Source: Gulosibacter molinativorax
GTDB lineage: Bacteria > Actinomycetota > Actinomycetes > Actinomycetales > Microbacteriaceae
DNA: 64,000 bases
Reading direction: 5' to 3'
Assembly (NCBI RefSeq): GCF_003010915.2
Contig: NZ_CP028426.1
Coordinates: 434,001 to 498,000 of the forward strand
Part shown: piece after piece, positions 16,224-25,124 of the stretch
Layout of the letters: each line of letters begins with the position of its first letter
Position numbering within the stretch: the stretch's first letter is position 1
The notes under the pieces: model-generated
What the model was told of the DNA's origin: nothing
The model's database searches: none
The model's input: the letters and a program-made list of their open reading frames with translations, nothing else
Position numbers and translations under genes: made by a program

Positions 16224-17983
16224 GTCCGGCACGCGGTCCGAACGGGCCGCTGAGCCCGCCGCTGCCCTGCACGGGGTGCGGCGTGAAACCGGCCGCGTGG
16301 CTCCAGCCTCGCGTCGACTACTGCTACGACTGCATCCCCGGCGGCCCCTTCGCTCCGCCGCTATGCCGCAGATGCGGATCGAGCGAGTACTACAGCCAAG
16401 GATTGTGCGCGCATTGCCATCCGGGAAGTCCCGGCTTCATGGGGTCCTGCCGTGATTGCCTGGCCTGGGGCGTCTACCGGAATCGCAACTGGCGGTGCCC
16501 GAAGTGCCGCTGGTGGTTCAAGCACTACCCGCAAGGCGAATGCGTCTCGTGCCATCGCGACGTCACCATCGGTGAGCAGGGCTACTGCCGCCTCTGCCTG
16601 GAGACCGCCCGGATGCTGCAAGTACTCGGCGAACCGCTCGACCTCGACGCACCGCGAAAGTTCGGGGCGCAACTGTTCTTCGCCGTGATGAACGATCCCC
16701 GCAGGCCTGCCGAGAAGCACCGGCCGATGGCGATGAGCCTGCGCCAAGCGATCCGGCTCGTCGCCGCGCCGCCGCCGGTCGCCGAGAGCACCCAGCCGGT
16801 GCTGTTCGATCTGGATCCCGACCCGGAACGGGTGCGGCAGCGCTCGAACGAGATCCGGCTGCGCGACATCACCTCCCGCACCGATCACTTCCTGTACGCC
16901 CGCGCCGCCGAGTATGCGTGGAGCAAACGGCAGACGAACCAGGTGCGGCGCACGTTGAAGATTCTCCAGCTCGTGTTCCCCGGCGCGAATCTGCACTTCT
17001 GTGCTTCCGACATTCTCGCGATGCGCCGCTACGACGATGACGGCAACATCCGCTCCACGATCGAAGTCCTGGGCGACGCCGACCTCCTCATCGACGACCG
17101 AGTGCCGACGTTCGAGCAGCTCTTCGCCCGTAAGACCAGGCATCTGCCCGAGCCGATGCGCTCCCAGCTCGAACTCTGGCGCGACATCATGGCCGACGGA
17201 TCGAAGACCACGCCGCGCCGTCAACCCCGCGACACGATGACCGTGAAAGGGCAGATGTACGGCATCCTCCCCGCGATCACCCGCTGGGTCGAGGAAGGCC
17301 GCACCAGCCTGACCGGGATCAGCACTGAAGACATCCTCGACGCGCTCCCGGATGATCCGAGCCGCCAGCACACGATGATGCTCGGCTTCCGCACCCTGTT
17401 CACGATCCTGCGCGGCCGCAAGATCGTCTTCGCCGACCCGACGAAACCGATTCCGCTGCGCGGCCCCAAACGCACGATCCCGCTCCCGATGGAGAAGTCC
17501 GCGATCCGTGACGCGCTCACCAGCCCTGACCCCGCAATCGCTCTGGCCGTCGCCCTCGTCGCTTTCCACGCCCTCACCACGCAACAGGTGCAGCACGTCC
17601 AGCTCACCGATATCATCGACGGCAGACTCCGCATGCCCGACGGCCGTACGATCCCGCTCGCCGAACCCGTGCGGGTGCGCCTGGCCGCCTGGCTCGACCA
17701 TCGCGCCACGCGTTGGCCCGAGACGAAGAACCCGTACCTGCTCGTCACGATCCAGACCGCGCCGCGCCTGTCGCCACCGGGCCGGAACTTCCCCTGGAAG
17801 AAGGCCGGAGTCACCGCGCAGGCGCTGCGCACTGACCGCATCCTCTACGAGGTCGAACAGACCGGCGGCGATGTGCGACGCATCTGCGACCTGTTCGGCA
17901 TCGGCATCGACACCGCCCTCCGCTATGCGCATCCCGCCCGAGTCGACCGTCCTGTAGATGACGGCGGCGACTCCGCCGGGTGA
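16220..17983 (+). CDS. Zinc-ribbon protein with degenerate tyrosine-recombinase fold (mobile module, gene 3)
   Basis: 587 residues. The N-terminal 130 residues hold four CxxC-x(n)-CxxC zinc knuckles (CTGC/CYDC, CRRC/CAHC, CRDC/CPKC, CVSC/CRLC). A middle helical region resembles a core-binding domain. The C-terminal 200 residues follow the layout of a recombinase catalytic domain but have lost key residues: FHALTTQQVQHVQLTDI replaces the first Arg motif, QALRTDRIL stands for HxxR with His lost, and TALRYAHP keeps a Tyr. It may be a catalytically inactive partner that targets DNA or holds the synapse. A remnant of the same protein's C-terminus is present at 11830-12051. Confidence 0.6.
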   Translation: MSPARGPNGPLSPPLPCTGCGVKPAAWLQPRVDYCYDCIPGGPFAPPLCRRCGSSEYYSQGLCAHCHPGSPGFMGSCRDCLAWGVYRNRNWRCPKCRWWFKHYPQGECVSCHRDVTIGEQGYCRLCLETARMLQVLGEPLDLDAPRKFGAQLFFAVMNDPRRPAEKHRPMAMSLRQAIRLVAAPPPVAESTQPVLFDLDPDPERVRQRSNEIRLRDITSRTDHFLYARAAEYAWSKRQTNQVRRTLKILQLVFPGANLHFCASDILAMRRYDDDGNIRSTIEVLGDADLLIDDRVPTFEQLFARKTRHLPEPMRSQLELWRDIMADGSKTTPRRQPRDTMTVKGQMYGILPAITRWVEEGRTSLTGISTEDILDALPDDPSRQHTMMLGFRTLFTILRGRKIVFADPTKPIPLRGPKRTIPLPMEKSAIRDALTSPDPAIALAVALVAFHALTTQQVQHVQLTDIIDGRLRMPDGRTIPLAEPVRVRLAAWLDHRATRWPETKNPYLLVTIQTAPRLSPPGRNFPWKKAGVTAQALRTDRILYEVEQTGGDVRRICDLFGIGIDTALRYAHPARVDRPVDDGGDSAG

Positions 17984-18040
17984 ACACTCGGCGAACAACC
18001 TCCCGAACGCACCTACCCGACTTGCCGCTTGGTTCGATGA

Positions 18041-18058
18041 ATGTCAATATAGAGACAT
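18041..18058 (+). promoter_or_regulatory. Putative ArsR operator overlapping the trxB start
   Basis: ATGTCAATATAGAGACAT has inverted arms ATGTC (18041-18045) and GACAT (18054-18058). The right arm runs into the ATG of trxB (18057). AT-rich sequence between the arms could supply a -10 element, which would give a leaderless or near-leaderless transcript. As the only operator-like dyad before the arsenic operon, it is the natural target of the ArsR domain encoded at 20445-21449. Confidence 0.45.
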
Positions 18059-19025
18059 GTCGATGCAACAGATGGTGATCGTCGGGTCTGGTCCGGCGGG
18101 GTATACGGCCGCGGTCTACGCGGCCAGGGCGGGGCTTTCTCCCGTCGTGGTCGCTGGCTCGGTGACCGCCGGCGGTTCGCTCATGACGACCACCGAGGTC
18201 GAGAACTTCCCGGGCTTCACCGACGGGGTGCAGGGCCCGGACCTGATGGACGCGATGCGTGCGCAGGCCGAGCGCTTCGGGGCGCGTATCGTCTACGACG
18301 ACGCGACCCGGCTCGACCTCGCAGGCGAGGTCAAGACGATCGAGACCGGCTCGGGCGAAACGTTCGAGGCGCGTAGCGTGATCCTCACCACCGGTTCCGC
18401 TTACCGCAAGCTCGGCCTCGCCGAGGAAGCTCGGCTCTCCGGTCACGGCCTGTCATGGTGCGCGACCTGCGATGGCTTCTTCTTCCGCGAGAAGGAGATC
18501 GCCGTCGTCGGCGGCGGGGACTCCGCGATGGAAGAGGCACTGTTCCTCACGCGCTTCGCGTCGAAGGTCACGATCGTGCACCGGCGTGATGACTTCCGGG
18601 CGTCGAAGATCATGGCCGAGCGGGTGCGCGCCGATCCGAAGATCGAGGTCGCCTGGAACAGTGAAGTCGCCGAGCTCGTCGGTGAGAACGCCGTCGAAGC
18701 GCTCCGCCTGCGCGACACCGTCACCGGTGACGAGCGTGCCCTTCCGATCTCTGGCGTGTTCGTTGCGATCGGGCACGACCCGCGCTCGGAGCTGCTGACC
18801 GGGCAGGTCGATCTCGACGACGACGGCTACGTGCTCGTCGACCATCCGTCGACCGCGACGAACCTGCCTGGCGTGTTCGCCGCGGGTGATCTCGTCGACC
18901 GCCGTTACCGGCAGGCGATCACGGCATCGGGCACGGGCTGTGCCGCGGCCCTTGACGCGCAGCATTTCCTCGCCGGCCTGCCTGCCGACGAGACCGTGAC
19001 CGAACTTCTGGAGGTGTCCGCATGA
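18057..19025 (+). CDS. trxB: Thioredoxin reductase (ArsT-like)
   Basis: 322 residues from ATG 18057 (MSMQQMVIVGSGPAG); the longer frame upstream adds 33 residues without family character. FAD-binding GSGPAGYTAAVYAARAG at the N-terminus, redox-active WCATCDG with Cys135 and Cys138, NADPH-binding GGGDSAMEEALFL, and the C-terminal GVFAAGDLVDRRYRQAITA FAD motif are all present. It reduces thioredoxin with NADPH. Here it overlaps the thioredoxin gene by four bases and opens an arsenic resistance operon, so its job is to regenerate the thioredoxin that supplies electrons to arsenate reductase. Confidence 0.92.
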   Translation: MSMQQMVIVGSGPAGYTAAVYAARAGLSPVVVAGSVTAGGSLMTTTEVENFPGFTDGVQGPDLMDAMRAQAERFGARIVYDDATRLDLAGEVKTIETGSGETFEARSVILTTGSAYRKLGLAEEARLSGHGLSWCATCDGFFFREKEIAVVGGGDSAMEEALFLTRFASKVTIVHRRDDFRASKIMAERVRADPKIEVAWNSEVAELVGENAVEALRLRDTVTGDERALPISGVFVAIGHDPRSELLTGQVDLDDDGYVLVDHPSTATNLPGVFAAGDLVDRRYRQAITASGTGCAAALDAQHFLAGLPADETVTELLEVSA

Positions 19026-19348
19026 GCGCGACCATCACCGTCACCGACGCCACGTTCGAGGCCGAGGTGCTGCAGTCCGACATCCCCGTCGTGGTCGAAA
19101 TCTGGGCGACCTGGTGCGGGCCGTGCAAGGCGATCGCACCGATCCTCGACGATCTCGCCGGCGAGTACGACGGCCGCGTGAAGATCGTGAAGCTCGACGC
19201 GGACGCCAACCCGCAGACCGCGATGGCTGCTGATGTCACGTCGATCCCGACTCTCGGGTTCTACCGGGGCGGTGAGCGCGTCGACGTGCTCATCGGCGCA
19301 CACCCGAAGCCGATCATCGCGGGCAAGATTGACGAGCTGATCGTATGA
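19022..19348 (+). CDS. trxA: Thioredoxin of the arsenic operon
   Basis: 108 residues, the standard thioredoxin length. The active site WCGPCK has Cys32 and Cys35, preceded by VVVEIWAT and followed by the conserved cis-proline region SIPTLGFYRGG. It overlaps trxB and acr3 by four bases each (ATGA), so translation is coupled. In this setting it probably reduces the disulfide formed in the LMW-phosphatase-type ArsC enzymes encoded downstream, which carry the extra cysteines needed for a thioredoxin-coupled mechanism. Confidence 0.93.
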   Translation: MSATITVTDATFEAEVLQSDIPVVVEIWATWCGPCKAIAPILDDLAGEYDGRVKIVKLDADANPQTAMAADVTSIPTLGFYRGGERVDVLIGAHPKPIIAGKIDELIV

Positions 19349-20448
19349 GCACCGCAACCCAGACCCGCGCGATGCCGGCGAAGCTGTCCACCCTTGACCG
19401 GTGGCTGCCGCTGTGGATCGGGCTCGCCATGGTCGCGGGCCTCCTCCTCGGCCGCTTCATCCCCGCACTGTCCGACCTGCTCGCGCATATGGAGGTCGGT
19501 GGTATCTCGGTGCCGATCGGTCTCGGACTGCTGGTGATGATGTATCCGGTGCTGGTGAAGGTCCGCTACGACAAGGTCGCCGCTGTCACGGGAGACAAAA
19601 AGCTCCTCGTCTCATCGCTGATCCTGAACTGGATCGCAGGGCCTGCCGTGATGTTCGCCCTCGCGTGGCTCTTCCTGCCCGATCTGCCCGAGTACCGCAC
19701 CGGTCTCATCATCGTGGGGCTCGCGCGTTGCATCGCGATGGTGGTGATCTGGAACGACCTCGCTTGCGGCGACCGTGAAGCGACCGCGGTGCTGGTGTTC
19801 ATCAACTCCGTGTTCCAGGTCGTCGCGTTCTCGCTGCTCGGCTGGTTCTACCTCACCGTGCTGCCGGGCTGGCTCGGCCTCGACTCCCAAGGCCTGGATG
19901 TCTCGATCGGGCAGATCGCGATCAACGTGCTCGTATTCCTTGGCGTCCCGCTCGCGGCTGGGTTCCTCACTCGCTTCTTCGGTGAGAAGGCGAAGGGCCG
20001 CGACTGGTACGAGGCGAAGTTCATCCCCTTTATCGGCCCGTTCGCGCTCTACGGCCTCCTGTTCACGATCGTGCTGCTATTCGCGCTGCAGGGTGAGGCG
20101 ATCACGTCGCAGCCGTGGGACGTCGCCCGGATCGCGCTGCCGCTGTTGGCGTACTTCGCGATCATGTGGTTCGCAGGCCTCCTGCTCGGGAAGGGCATCG
20201 GCCTCAACTACGCCCGCTCGACGACCCTCGCGTTCACGGCGGCAGGCAACAACTTCGAGCTCGCCATCGCCGTCGCGATCGGCACCTTCGGCGCGACCAG
20301 CGGTCAGGCCCTCGCAGGCGTCGTCGGACCGCTCATCGAGGTGCCCGTGCTCGTGGGTCTGGTCTATGTCTCGCTCTGGGCCGCCCGCACGTGGTTCCAC
20401 ACCGACCCGTATGCGGTTCCCGCCGTCACCAAATCGAGGGCATCATGA
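19345..20448 (+). CDS. acr3: Arsenite efflux permease, ACR3 family
   Basis: 367 residues, ten predicted hydrophobic segments. Family signatures include GLGLLVMMYPVLVKVRYDKV near the N-terminus, LARCIAMVVIWNDLACGD with the conserved Cys implicated in arsenite transport, and the glutamate-bearing AAGNNFELAIAVAIG segment in the late helix. ACR3 exports arsenite (and weakly antimonite) using the proton gradient. It overlaps thioredoxin upstream and the arsR-arsC fusion downstream by four bases each. Confidence 0.94.
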   Translation: MSTATQTRAMPAKLSTLDRWLPLWIGLAMVAGLLLGRFIPALSDLLAHMEVGGISVPIGLGLLVMMYPVLVKVRYDKVAAVTGDKKLLVSSLILNWIAGPAVMFALAWLFLPDLPEYRTGLIIVGLARCIAMVVIWNDLACGDREATAVLVFINSVFQVVAFSLLGWFYLTVLPGWLGLDSQGLDVSIGQIAINVLVFLGVPLAAGFLTRFFGEKAKGRDWYEAKFIPFIGPFALYGLLFTIVLLFALQGEAITSQPWDVARIALPLLAYFAIMWFAGLLLGKGIGLNYARSTTLAFTAAGNNFELAIAVAIGTFGATSGQALAGVVGPLIEVPVLVGLVYVSLWAARTWFHTDPYAVPAVTKSRAS

Positions 20449-21449
20449 CCACCACCGAGCTCTGCACACCGACCCCGACGCACGTCATCGGCGAAGACGC
20501 CGCCGATGCTGTCGCTTCAACGCTCAAGGCGCTGGCAGATCCGTTCCGGCTGCGGATGCTGTCGGCGATCGCGACGGACCCGCGCGGCGAGGCCTGCGTG
20601 TGCGACCTCGCCGAGCTCGCCGACGTCTCCCAGCCCACCGTCTCGCATCACTTGAAGAAGCTCAAGGACACCGGGCTGCTGGCCTCCGAGCGGCGCGGCA
20701 CCTGGGTGTACTACAGCATCCTGCCGGCGCGGAAGCAGGCCGTGACCGCGCTGCTGGACGCGTTCGCGCCCGCCGCGATCGCCGACGCGCAGGCCGAGCA
20801 GGAAGACCGCGCGACGGCACTGGCCGCCCTCGACGCGAAGGTCGAGCACCTCGCCGCCGAGCTCGCCGACGAGATGACGCACCTGAACCGCAACCTCGTC
20901 GTCACGATCGTGCGCGAGTCGTTCGCGGGTCTCGTCCGCTCGGCGAAGCTCACCCAGCATATGATCCCGCTCACCGAACGTTTCGCCCGTCAGCGTCTCG
21001 CCGACCTCACACGGGATCGCGAAACGGGGATGCCGCAGGTGCTGTTCGTGTGCGTCGCAAACGCGGGCCGTTCTCAGCTCGCCGCCGCCCTCGTCAATCA
21101 GCTCTCCGGCGGTGCGGTTGTTGCCCGGTCGGCCGGGTCGACGCCAGCGGCCGAGGTGCACCCGCACGTGCGCTCGATCCTCGCCGACATCGAAGGCGAG
21201 CAGGACGCCGCGGCCGCGTTCCCGAAGCCGCTCACCGACGACGCCGTCCGCGCCGCGGACGTCGTGGTCACGATGGGCTGCGGGGACGTATGCCCGATCA
21301 TCCCCGGAGTTCGCTATGAAGACTGGACGGTCGGTGACCCCGCCCTCGCCTCCGAAGACGGCGTTGCGGCGATCGCCGCTGACATCGAGGCCCGCGTCCG
21401 TGGCCTGCTCGCCGAGCTGTGCGTTCCCGTCGACGGTGACGGCGCATGA
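20445..21449 (+). CDS. ArsR repressor fused to ArsC arsenate reductase
   Basis: 334 residues from ATG 20445 (ATGA overlap with acr3). Residues about 24-105 form an ArsR winged helix, with arsenite-sensing CVCDL (Cys51, Cys53) in the alpha-3 region and SQPTVSHHLKKLK as recognition helix. A helical linker (about 110-190) resembles the N-terminal three-helix domain found on some actinobacterial arsenate reductases. Residues 195-334 are a LMW-phosphatase-type ArsC with P-loop CVANAGRSQ (Cys203) and the MGCGDVCP pair of shuttle cysteines. One polypeptide thus combines sensor and reductase, so reduction product and inducer are formed on the same protein. Confidence 0.88.
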   Translation: MTTTELCTPTPTHVIGEDAADAVASTLKALADPFRLRMLSAIATDPRGEACVCDLAELADVSQPTVSHHLKKLKDTGLLASERRGTWVYYSILPARKQAVTALLDAFAPAAIADAQAEQEDRATALAALDAKVEHLAAELADEMTHLNRNLVVTIVRESFAGLVRSAKLTQHMIPLTERFARQRLADLTRDRETGMPQVLFVCVANAGRSQLAAALVNQLSGGAVVARSAGSTPAAEVHPHVRSILADIEGEQDAAAAFPKPLTDDAVRAADVVVTMGCGDVCPIIPGVRYEDWTVGDPALASEDGVAAIAADIEARVRGLLAELCVPVDGDGA

Positions 21450-22660
21450 CAAGCGAGACGCGACGTGCGCCGGTGCGCGGGTCGGCGTGGGAAGTGTTCC
21501 GGGTGTTCCTGCGCCTCGGGGTGACCTCGTTCGGCGGGCCGATCGCGCACCTGGGCTACTTCCGCACCGAGATCGTGGAACGCCGACGCTGGATGGACGA
21601 CCGCGCCTACGCCGACCTGGTCGCGCTGTGCCAGTTCCTTCCCGGCCCGGCCTCGAGCCAGGTCGGGTTCGGCATCGGCCTGCACCGCGCCGGATACCGG
21701 GGCGCGCTGGCCGCATTCATCGCCTTCACGCTCCCGTCCGCGGCCCTCATGCTCGCCTTCGCCTCCGGCGCCGCCCTGTTCACCGGCACCATCGGGGAAG
21801 GCATCCTCGCCGGGCTGAAGATCGTGGCGGTCGCGATCGTCGCGCAGGCCGTCCTCGGCATGGCGAAGACACTCACCCCGGACCGGCAGCGCGCCGCGAT
21901 CGCAGCCGTCGCAGCCCTCGCCGCGCTGCTGCTGGCCGGATCGCTCGGCCAAATCATGGCGATCGTCCTCGGCGGGATCGCCGGATACTTCGTCTGCCGC
22001 GCACCCGCCGCGAACACGGCGACAGCGGTGCGGTTCCCGGTGACCCGGGCCGCGGGGATCGCCGCGCTCACCCTGTTCGTCGCAATCCTGGCCGGGATGC
22101 CGATCCTCGCCGCCGTCACCGGCAACGACAGCGTCGCCCTGTTCGATGCGTTCGCGCGGGCCGGAGCGCTCGTATTCGGCGGCGGGCACGTCGTGCTCCC
22201 GCTCCTGCAATCCGGCGTCGTCGATCCCGGCTGGGTCACGAACGCGGACTTCCTCGCCGGATACGGTGCAGCCCAGGCCGTGCCCGGCCCGCTGTTCACC
22301 CTCGCCGCTTTCCTCGGCGGCGCCGCCGACGTCGGCCCGGGCGGGGCGGCGGGGGCGGGCATCGCGCTGGCCGGGATCTTCCTGCCCGGCTTCCTCCTCC
22401 TCATCGGCGTGCTGCCGTTCTGGAACCGCCTGCAGCACCACGAGCGGGTGCAGGCCATCATGCGGGGCGCGAACGCGGCCGTCGTCGGCATCCTCGCCGC
22501 CGCCCTCTACACACCCGTGTTCACCACCGCGATCCTCACCCCGCACGCCTTCGCACTCGCGCTGGTCTGCTTCGTGCTGCTCGTCGCGTGGAAGCTCCCG
22601 CCCTGGATCGTCGTGATCATCGGAGCCGCAGGCGGCATCCTCGCCACCACCCTCACCTGA
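21446..22660 (+). CDS. chrA: Chromate transporter ChrA (long, two-domain form)
   Basis: 404 residues with two homologous CHR halves. The first carries the signature FLRLGVTSFGGPIAHLGYF and the LVALCQFLPGPASSQVG loop. The second repeats FARAGALVFGGGHVVLPLL and GYGAAQAVPGPLFTLAAF. About ten hydrophobic segments. ChrA pumps chromate out of the cytoplasm, driven by the membrane potential. Its position inside an arsenic operon, overlapping arsR-arsC by four bases and followed by arsC, suggests co-induction with arsenic; no chromate-specific regulator is visible. Confidence 0.92.
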   Translation: MTSETRRAPVRGSAWEVFRVFLRLGVTSFGGPIAHLGYFRTEIVERRRWMDDRAYADLVALCQFLPGPASSQVGFGIGLHRAGYRGALAAFIAFTLPSAALMLAFASGAALFTGTIGEGILAGLKIVAVAIVAQAVLGMAKTLTPDRQRAAIAAVAALAALLLAGSLGQIMAIVLGGIAGYFVCRAPAANTATAVRFPVTRAAGIAALTLFVAILAGMPILAAVTGNDSVALFDAFARAGALVFGGGHVVLPLLQSGVVDPGWVTNADFLAGYGAAQAVPGPLFTLAAFLGGAADVGPGGAAGAGIALAGIFLPGFLLLIGVLPFWNRLQHHERVQAIMRGANAAVVGILAAALYTPVFTTAILTPHAFALALVCFVLLVAWKLPPWIVVIIGAAGGILATTLT

Positions 22661-22687
22661 CCGACCCGATCGGAAACGAGAACCCTC

Positions 22688-23110
22688 ATGTCTACTCCCA
22701 CCGTCCTGTTCGTCTGCGTCCACAACGCCGGCCGTTCCCAGATGGCCGCAGGCTACCTCCGCCACCTCGCGGGCGACCGCATCGAGGTCCGTTCGGCAGG
22801 CTCGATCCCCGCGGACCAAATCAATCCCGTCGCCGTCGAGGCGATGCTCGAAGAGGGCGTCGACATCCGCGGCGAGGCACCGAAGATCCTCACCACCGAC
22901 GCCGTGCAGGACTCCGATGTCGTCATCACGATGGGCTGCGGCGACGCCTGCCCGTTCTTCCCCGGCAAGCGCTACGAGGATTGGAAGCTCGATGACCCCG
23001 CGGGCCAGGGCATCGACGCTGTCCGTCCGATCCGCGACGACATCAAACGCCGCATTCAGGAACTCATCGCCTCCCTCGAGCCCGCGAGCACCGAGGCGGC
23101 CAGCGCATGA
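22688..23110 (+). CDS. arsC: Arsenate reductase, thioredoxin-coupled LMW-phosphatase type
   Basis: 140 residues. The P-loop is CVHNAGRSQ with Cys10 as nucleophile. Cys84 and Cys88 in TMGCGDACPFF are positioned like the shuttle pair (Cys82/Cys89) of the pI258 enzyme, so reduction by the operon's own thioredoxin is expected. The acidic YEDWKLDDP stretch is the family's catalytic Asp region. It is the second arsenate reductase of the operon after the fusion protein, and overlaps the third by four bases. Confidence 0.92.
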   Translation: MSTPTVLFVCVHNAGRSQMAAGYLRHLAGDRIEVRSAGSIPADQINPVAVEAMLEEGVDIRGEAPKILTTDAVQDSDVVITMGCGDACPFFPGKRYEDWKLDDPAGQGIDAVRPIRDDIKRRIQELIASLEPASTEAASA

Positions 23111-23526
23111 GCGCGTCGGTGCTGTTCGTCTGCAAGAAGAACGGCGGCAAATCGCAGATGGCCGCCGCGCTCATGCGGCAGCACGCCGGCGACGCCATCA
23201 CCGTCTATTCGGCCGGTACTGCGCCGGGCGATACGCTTAGTGCCCTCGCCGAGGAAGCGATCGTCGAGGTCGGTGCGTCGATGGAGGGCGAGTATCCGAA
23301 GCCCATCGATCCCGAGATCCTCCGCAGCGTGGATCGGGTCATCGTGCTCGGCGACGAGGCGAAGGTCGCCCCGGTCGACGGCATGGCCGGAACGATCGAG
23401 ACCTGGACCTTCGAAGACCAGGCTGCATCCGACGTCGGCGGCGGCGACCGCACGCGGGCGATCCGGGATCAGATCGCCGAACGCGTCCTGCGCCTCGCCA
23501 GCGAGCTCAGCGCCGCGATGTCGTAA
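23107..23526 (+). CDS. ArsC'-like LMW-phosphatase family protein, probable arsenate-mycothiol transferase
   Basis: 139 residues, same fold as arsC but with P-loop CKKNGGKSQ: Cys9 is the nucleophile and the usual P-loop Arg is Lys. No other cysteine is present, so a thioredoxin-type disulfide relay is impossible. In Corynebacterium, related single-Cys enzymes with NGGKS loops (ArsC1'/ArsC2') form an arsenate-mycothiol adduct that mycoredoxin reduces. The same mechanism is likely here and fits an actinobacterial host. Last gene of the arsenic operon, followed by a hairpin terminator. Confidence 0.8.
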   Translation: MSASVLFVCKKNGGKSQMAAALMRQHAGDAITVYSAGTAPGDTLSALAEEAIVEVGASMEGEYPKPIDPEILRSVDRVIVLGDEAKVAPVDGMAGTIETWTFEDQAASDVGGGDRTRAIRDQIAERVLRLASELSAAMS

Positions 23527-23532
23527 CTTTGA

Positions 23533-23566
23533 ACGGGAGGGCAGGAGTAGTCGCTGGCCCTCCCGT
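23533..23566. terminator. Terminator between the arsenic operon and sulP
   Basis: A 10-bp perfect stem, acgggagggc (23533-23542) with gccctcccgt (23557-23566), and a 14-base loop, located 7 bases after the last arsenic gene and before the convergent SulP gene. Confidence 0.6.
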
Positions 23567-23618
23567 CCAGCGCGGCGGACGGCCGATGAGCCTTGCATGA
23601 GCCGAGCACGCAGTCGGG

Positions 23619-25124
23619 TCAGTGTGAGGGCAGGTTCCCGCTCAATCGTGCGTGGAAGGTTCCGCTCGCCTCGTTCAAGCCGATGATCTCGACCTCGATG
23701 TCGTGTTCGCGGTACTTCTGCTCGATTCCATCGAGCGCTGCGACGGTCGAGGCGTCCCACACGTGCGACTTCGACATGTCGATCACGACACGCTTCGGGT
23801 CGTCGGCGTACTCGAACTGGGTGGTCAGGTCGTTCGAGGACGCGAAGAACAGCTCGCCATCGACCTCATAGTGCGCCGTGTCTTCGTTAGCGCTGAAGGT
23901 GCGGGTGACGGTGGTGAAGTGGGCGACGCGGCGCACGAACAGGATCGCGGCGACGAACACGCCGATGATGACCCCGACGGAGAGGTTGTGGGTGATGAGC
24001 ACCGGGATGACGGTGACGAGCATCACGATCGTCTCGCTCTTGGGCATCCGCTTCAGCGTGGAGGGTGCGATGGAGTGCCAGTCGAAGGTGAGGAACGCGA
24101 CCATGAACATGATCGCCACCAGCGCCCCGATGGGGATCAGGTTCATTATTGGGCCGAGGAACCACACCAGGATCAGGAGGAACACGCCGGCGGCGAACGT
24201 GGAGACGCGGGTGCGGGCGCCGGAGGCGCGCACGTTGATCATGGTCTGCCCGATCATCGCGCAGCCACCCATGCCACCGAAGAGGCCAGAGAGGATGTTC
24301 GCGCCGCCTTGCCCCATCGCCTCGCGGGTCTTGTTCGAGTGCGTGTCGGTGATGTCGTCCACGAGCTTCGCGGTCATCAGTGACTCCATGAGCCCCACCG
24401 CGGCCATGCCGAGGGCATACGGGGCAATGATTTGCAGTGTCTCGAAGGTGAGCGGTACATCGGGGAAGAACGGCATCGGCGGGCCGCCGGGCAGTTCGCC
24501 GAGACCGCCGACGGTCTTCACATCGAGGTTCAGCAGCCACACCGCGAGGGTCATCACGATCACGACCACCAGAGGCGCGGGCACAGCCTTCGTGAGCTTC
24601 GGGAAGAGCCATAGGATCAGGATGCTGACGATGATCATCGGGTACATCAGCCAGGACGCGCCGGTGAAATGCTCCAATTGGGCGACAGCGATGAGGATCG
24701 CGAGGGCGTTGACGAACCCGACCATCACGCTGCGCGGGATGAACCGCATGAGCTTGCCGACCCCGAGCAGGCCGAGAACGATCTGGAAGATGCCGCCGAG
24801 GATCACGGTCGCGATGAGGTAGTCGAGGCCGTACTCGTCGGCGACCGGCCGGATGACGAGCGCGATCGCTGCGGTCGCCGCGGTAATCATCGCGGGCCGC
24901 CCACCGAGGAACGCGATCGAGATTGCCATCACGATCGAGGAGAACAAGCCCACCTCGGCCGGCACGCCTGCGGCGATCGCGAACGCGATGGCCTCCGGGA
25001 TGAGCGCGAGGCCGACCACCATACCCGCGAGGACTTCCTTCGTCAACAGCTTCGGCGAACGGAACACATCCATCACGGTCGGCCGAGGCCAGTAGCGTTC
25101 CTTGTCGCGTGCGGGCGCGCTCAT
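23619..25124 (-). CDS. SulP-family anion transporter (sulfate/bicarbonate type)
   Basis: 501 residues. The SulP core starts at DVFRSPKLLTKEVLAGMVVGLALIPEAIAF-like sequence (DVF..., GLALIPEAIAFAIAAGV), then GLFSS and GGRPAMITAATAAIALVI, with about 12 hydrophobic segments. A cytoplasmic STAS domain occupies roughly the last 90 residues (VVIDMSKSHVWDASTVAALD). SulP proteins move sulfate, bicarbonate or related oxyanions. Divergent from a MerR regulator. In this metal/metalloid island an oxyanion role is plausible, but substrate cannot be told from sequence. Confidence 0.88.
   Translation of the reverse strand: MSAPARDKERYWPRPTVMDVFRSPKLLTKEVLAGMVVGLALIPEAIAFAIAAGVPAEVGLFSSIVMAISIAFLGGRPAMITAATAAIALVIRPVADEYGLDYLIATVILGGIFQIVLGLLGVGKLMRFIPRSVMVGFVNALAILIAVAQLEHFTGASWLMYPMIIVSILILWLFPKLTKAVPAPLVVVIVMTLAVWLLNLDVKTVGGLGELPGGPPMPFFPDVPLTFETLQIIAPYALGMAAVGLMESLMTAKLVDDITDTHSNKTREAMGQGGANILSGLFGGMGGCAMIGQTMINVRASGARTRVSTFAAGVFLLILVWFLGPIMNLIPIGALVAIMFMVAFLTFDWHSIAPSTLKRMPKSETIVMLVTVIPVLITHNLSVGVIIGVFVAAILFVRRVAHFTTVTRTFSANEDTAHYEVDGELFFASSNDLTTQFEYADDPKRVVIDMSKSHVWDASTVAALDGIEQKYREHDIEVEIIGLNEASGTFHARLSGNLPSH

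Noticed and set aside
16361..17998. A 545-codon minus-strand frame opposite the zinc-ribbon recombinase-like gene
   Set aside because: Shadow frame of a GC-rich gene; low-complexity, no motif, while the plus strand carries zinc knuckles and recombinase-like motifs.
21314..22819. A 501-codon minus-strand frame opposite chrA
   Set aside because: Antisense to a clear ChrA; composition is Gly/Glu/Asp/Arg-rich as expected for a shadow.
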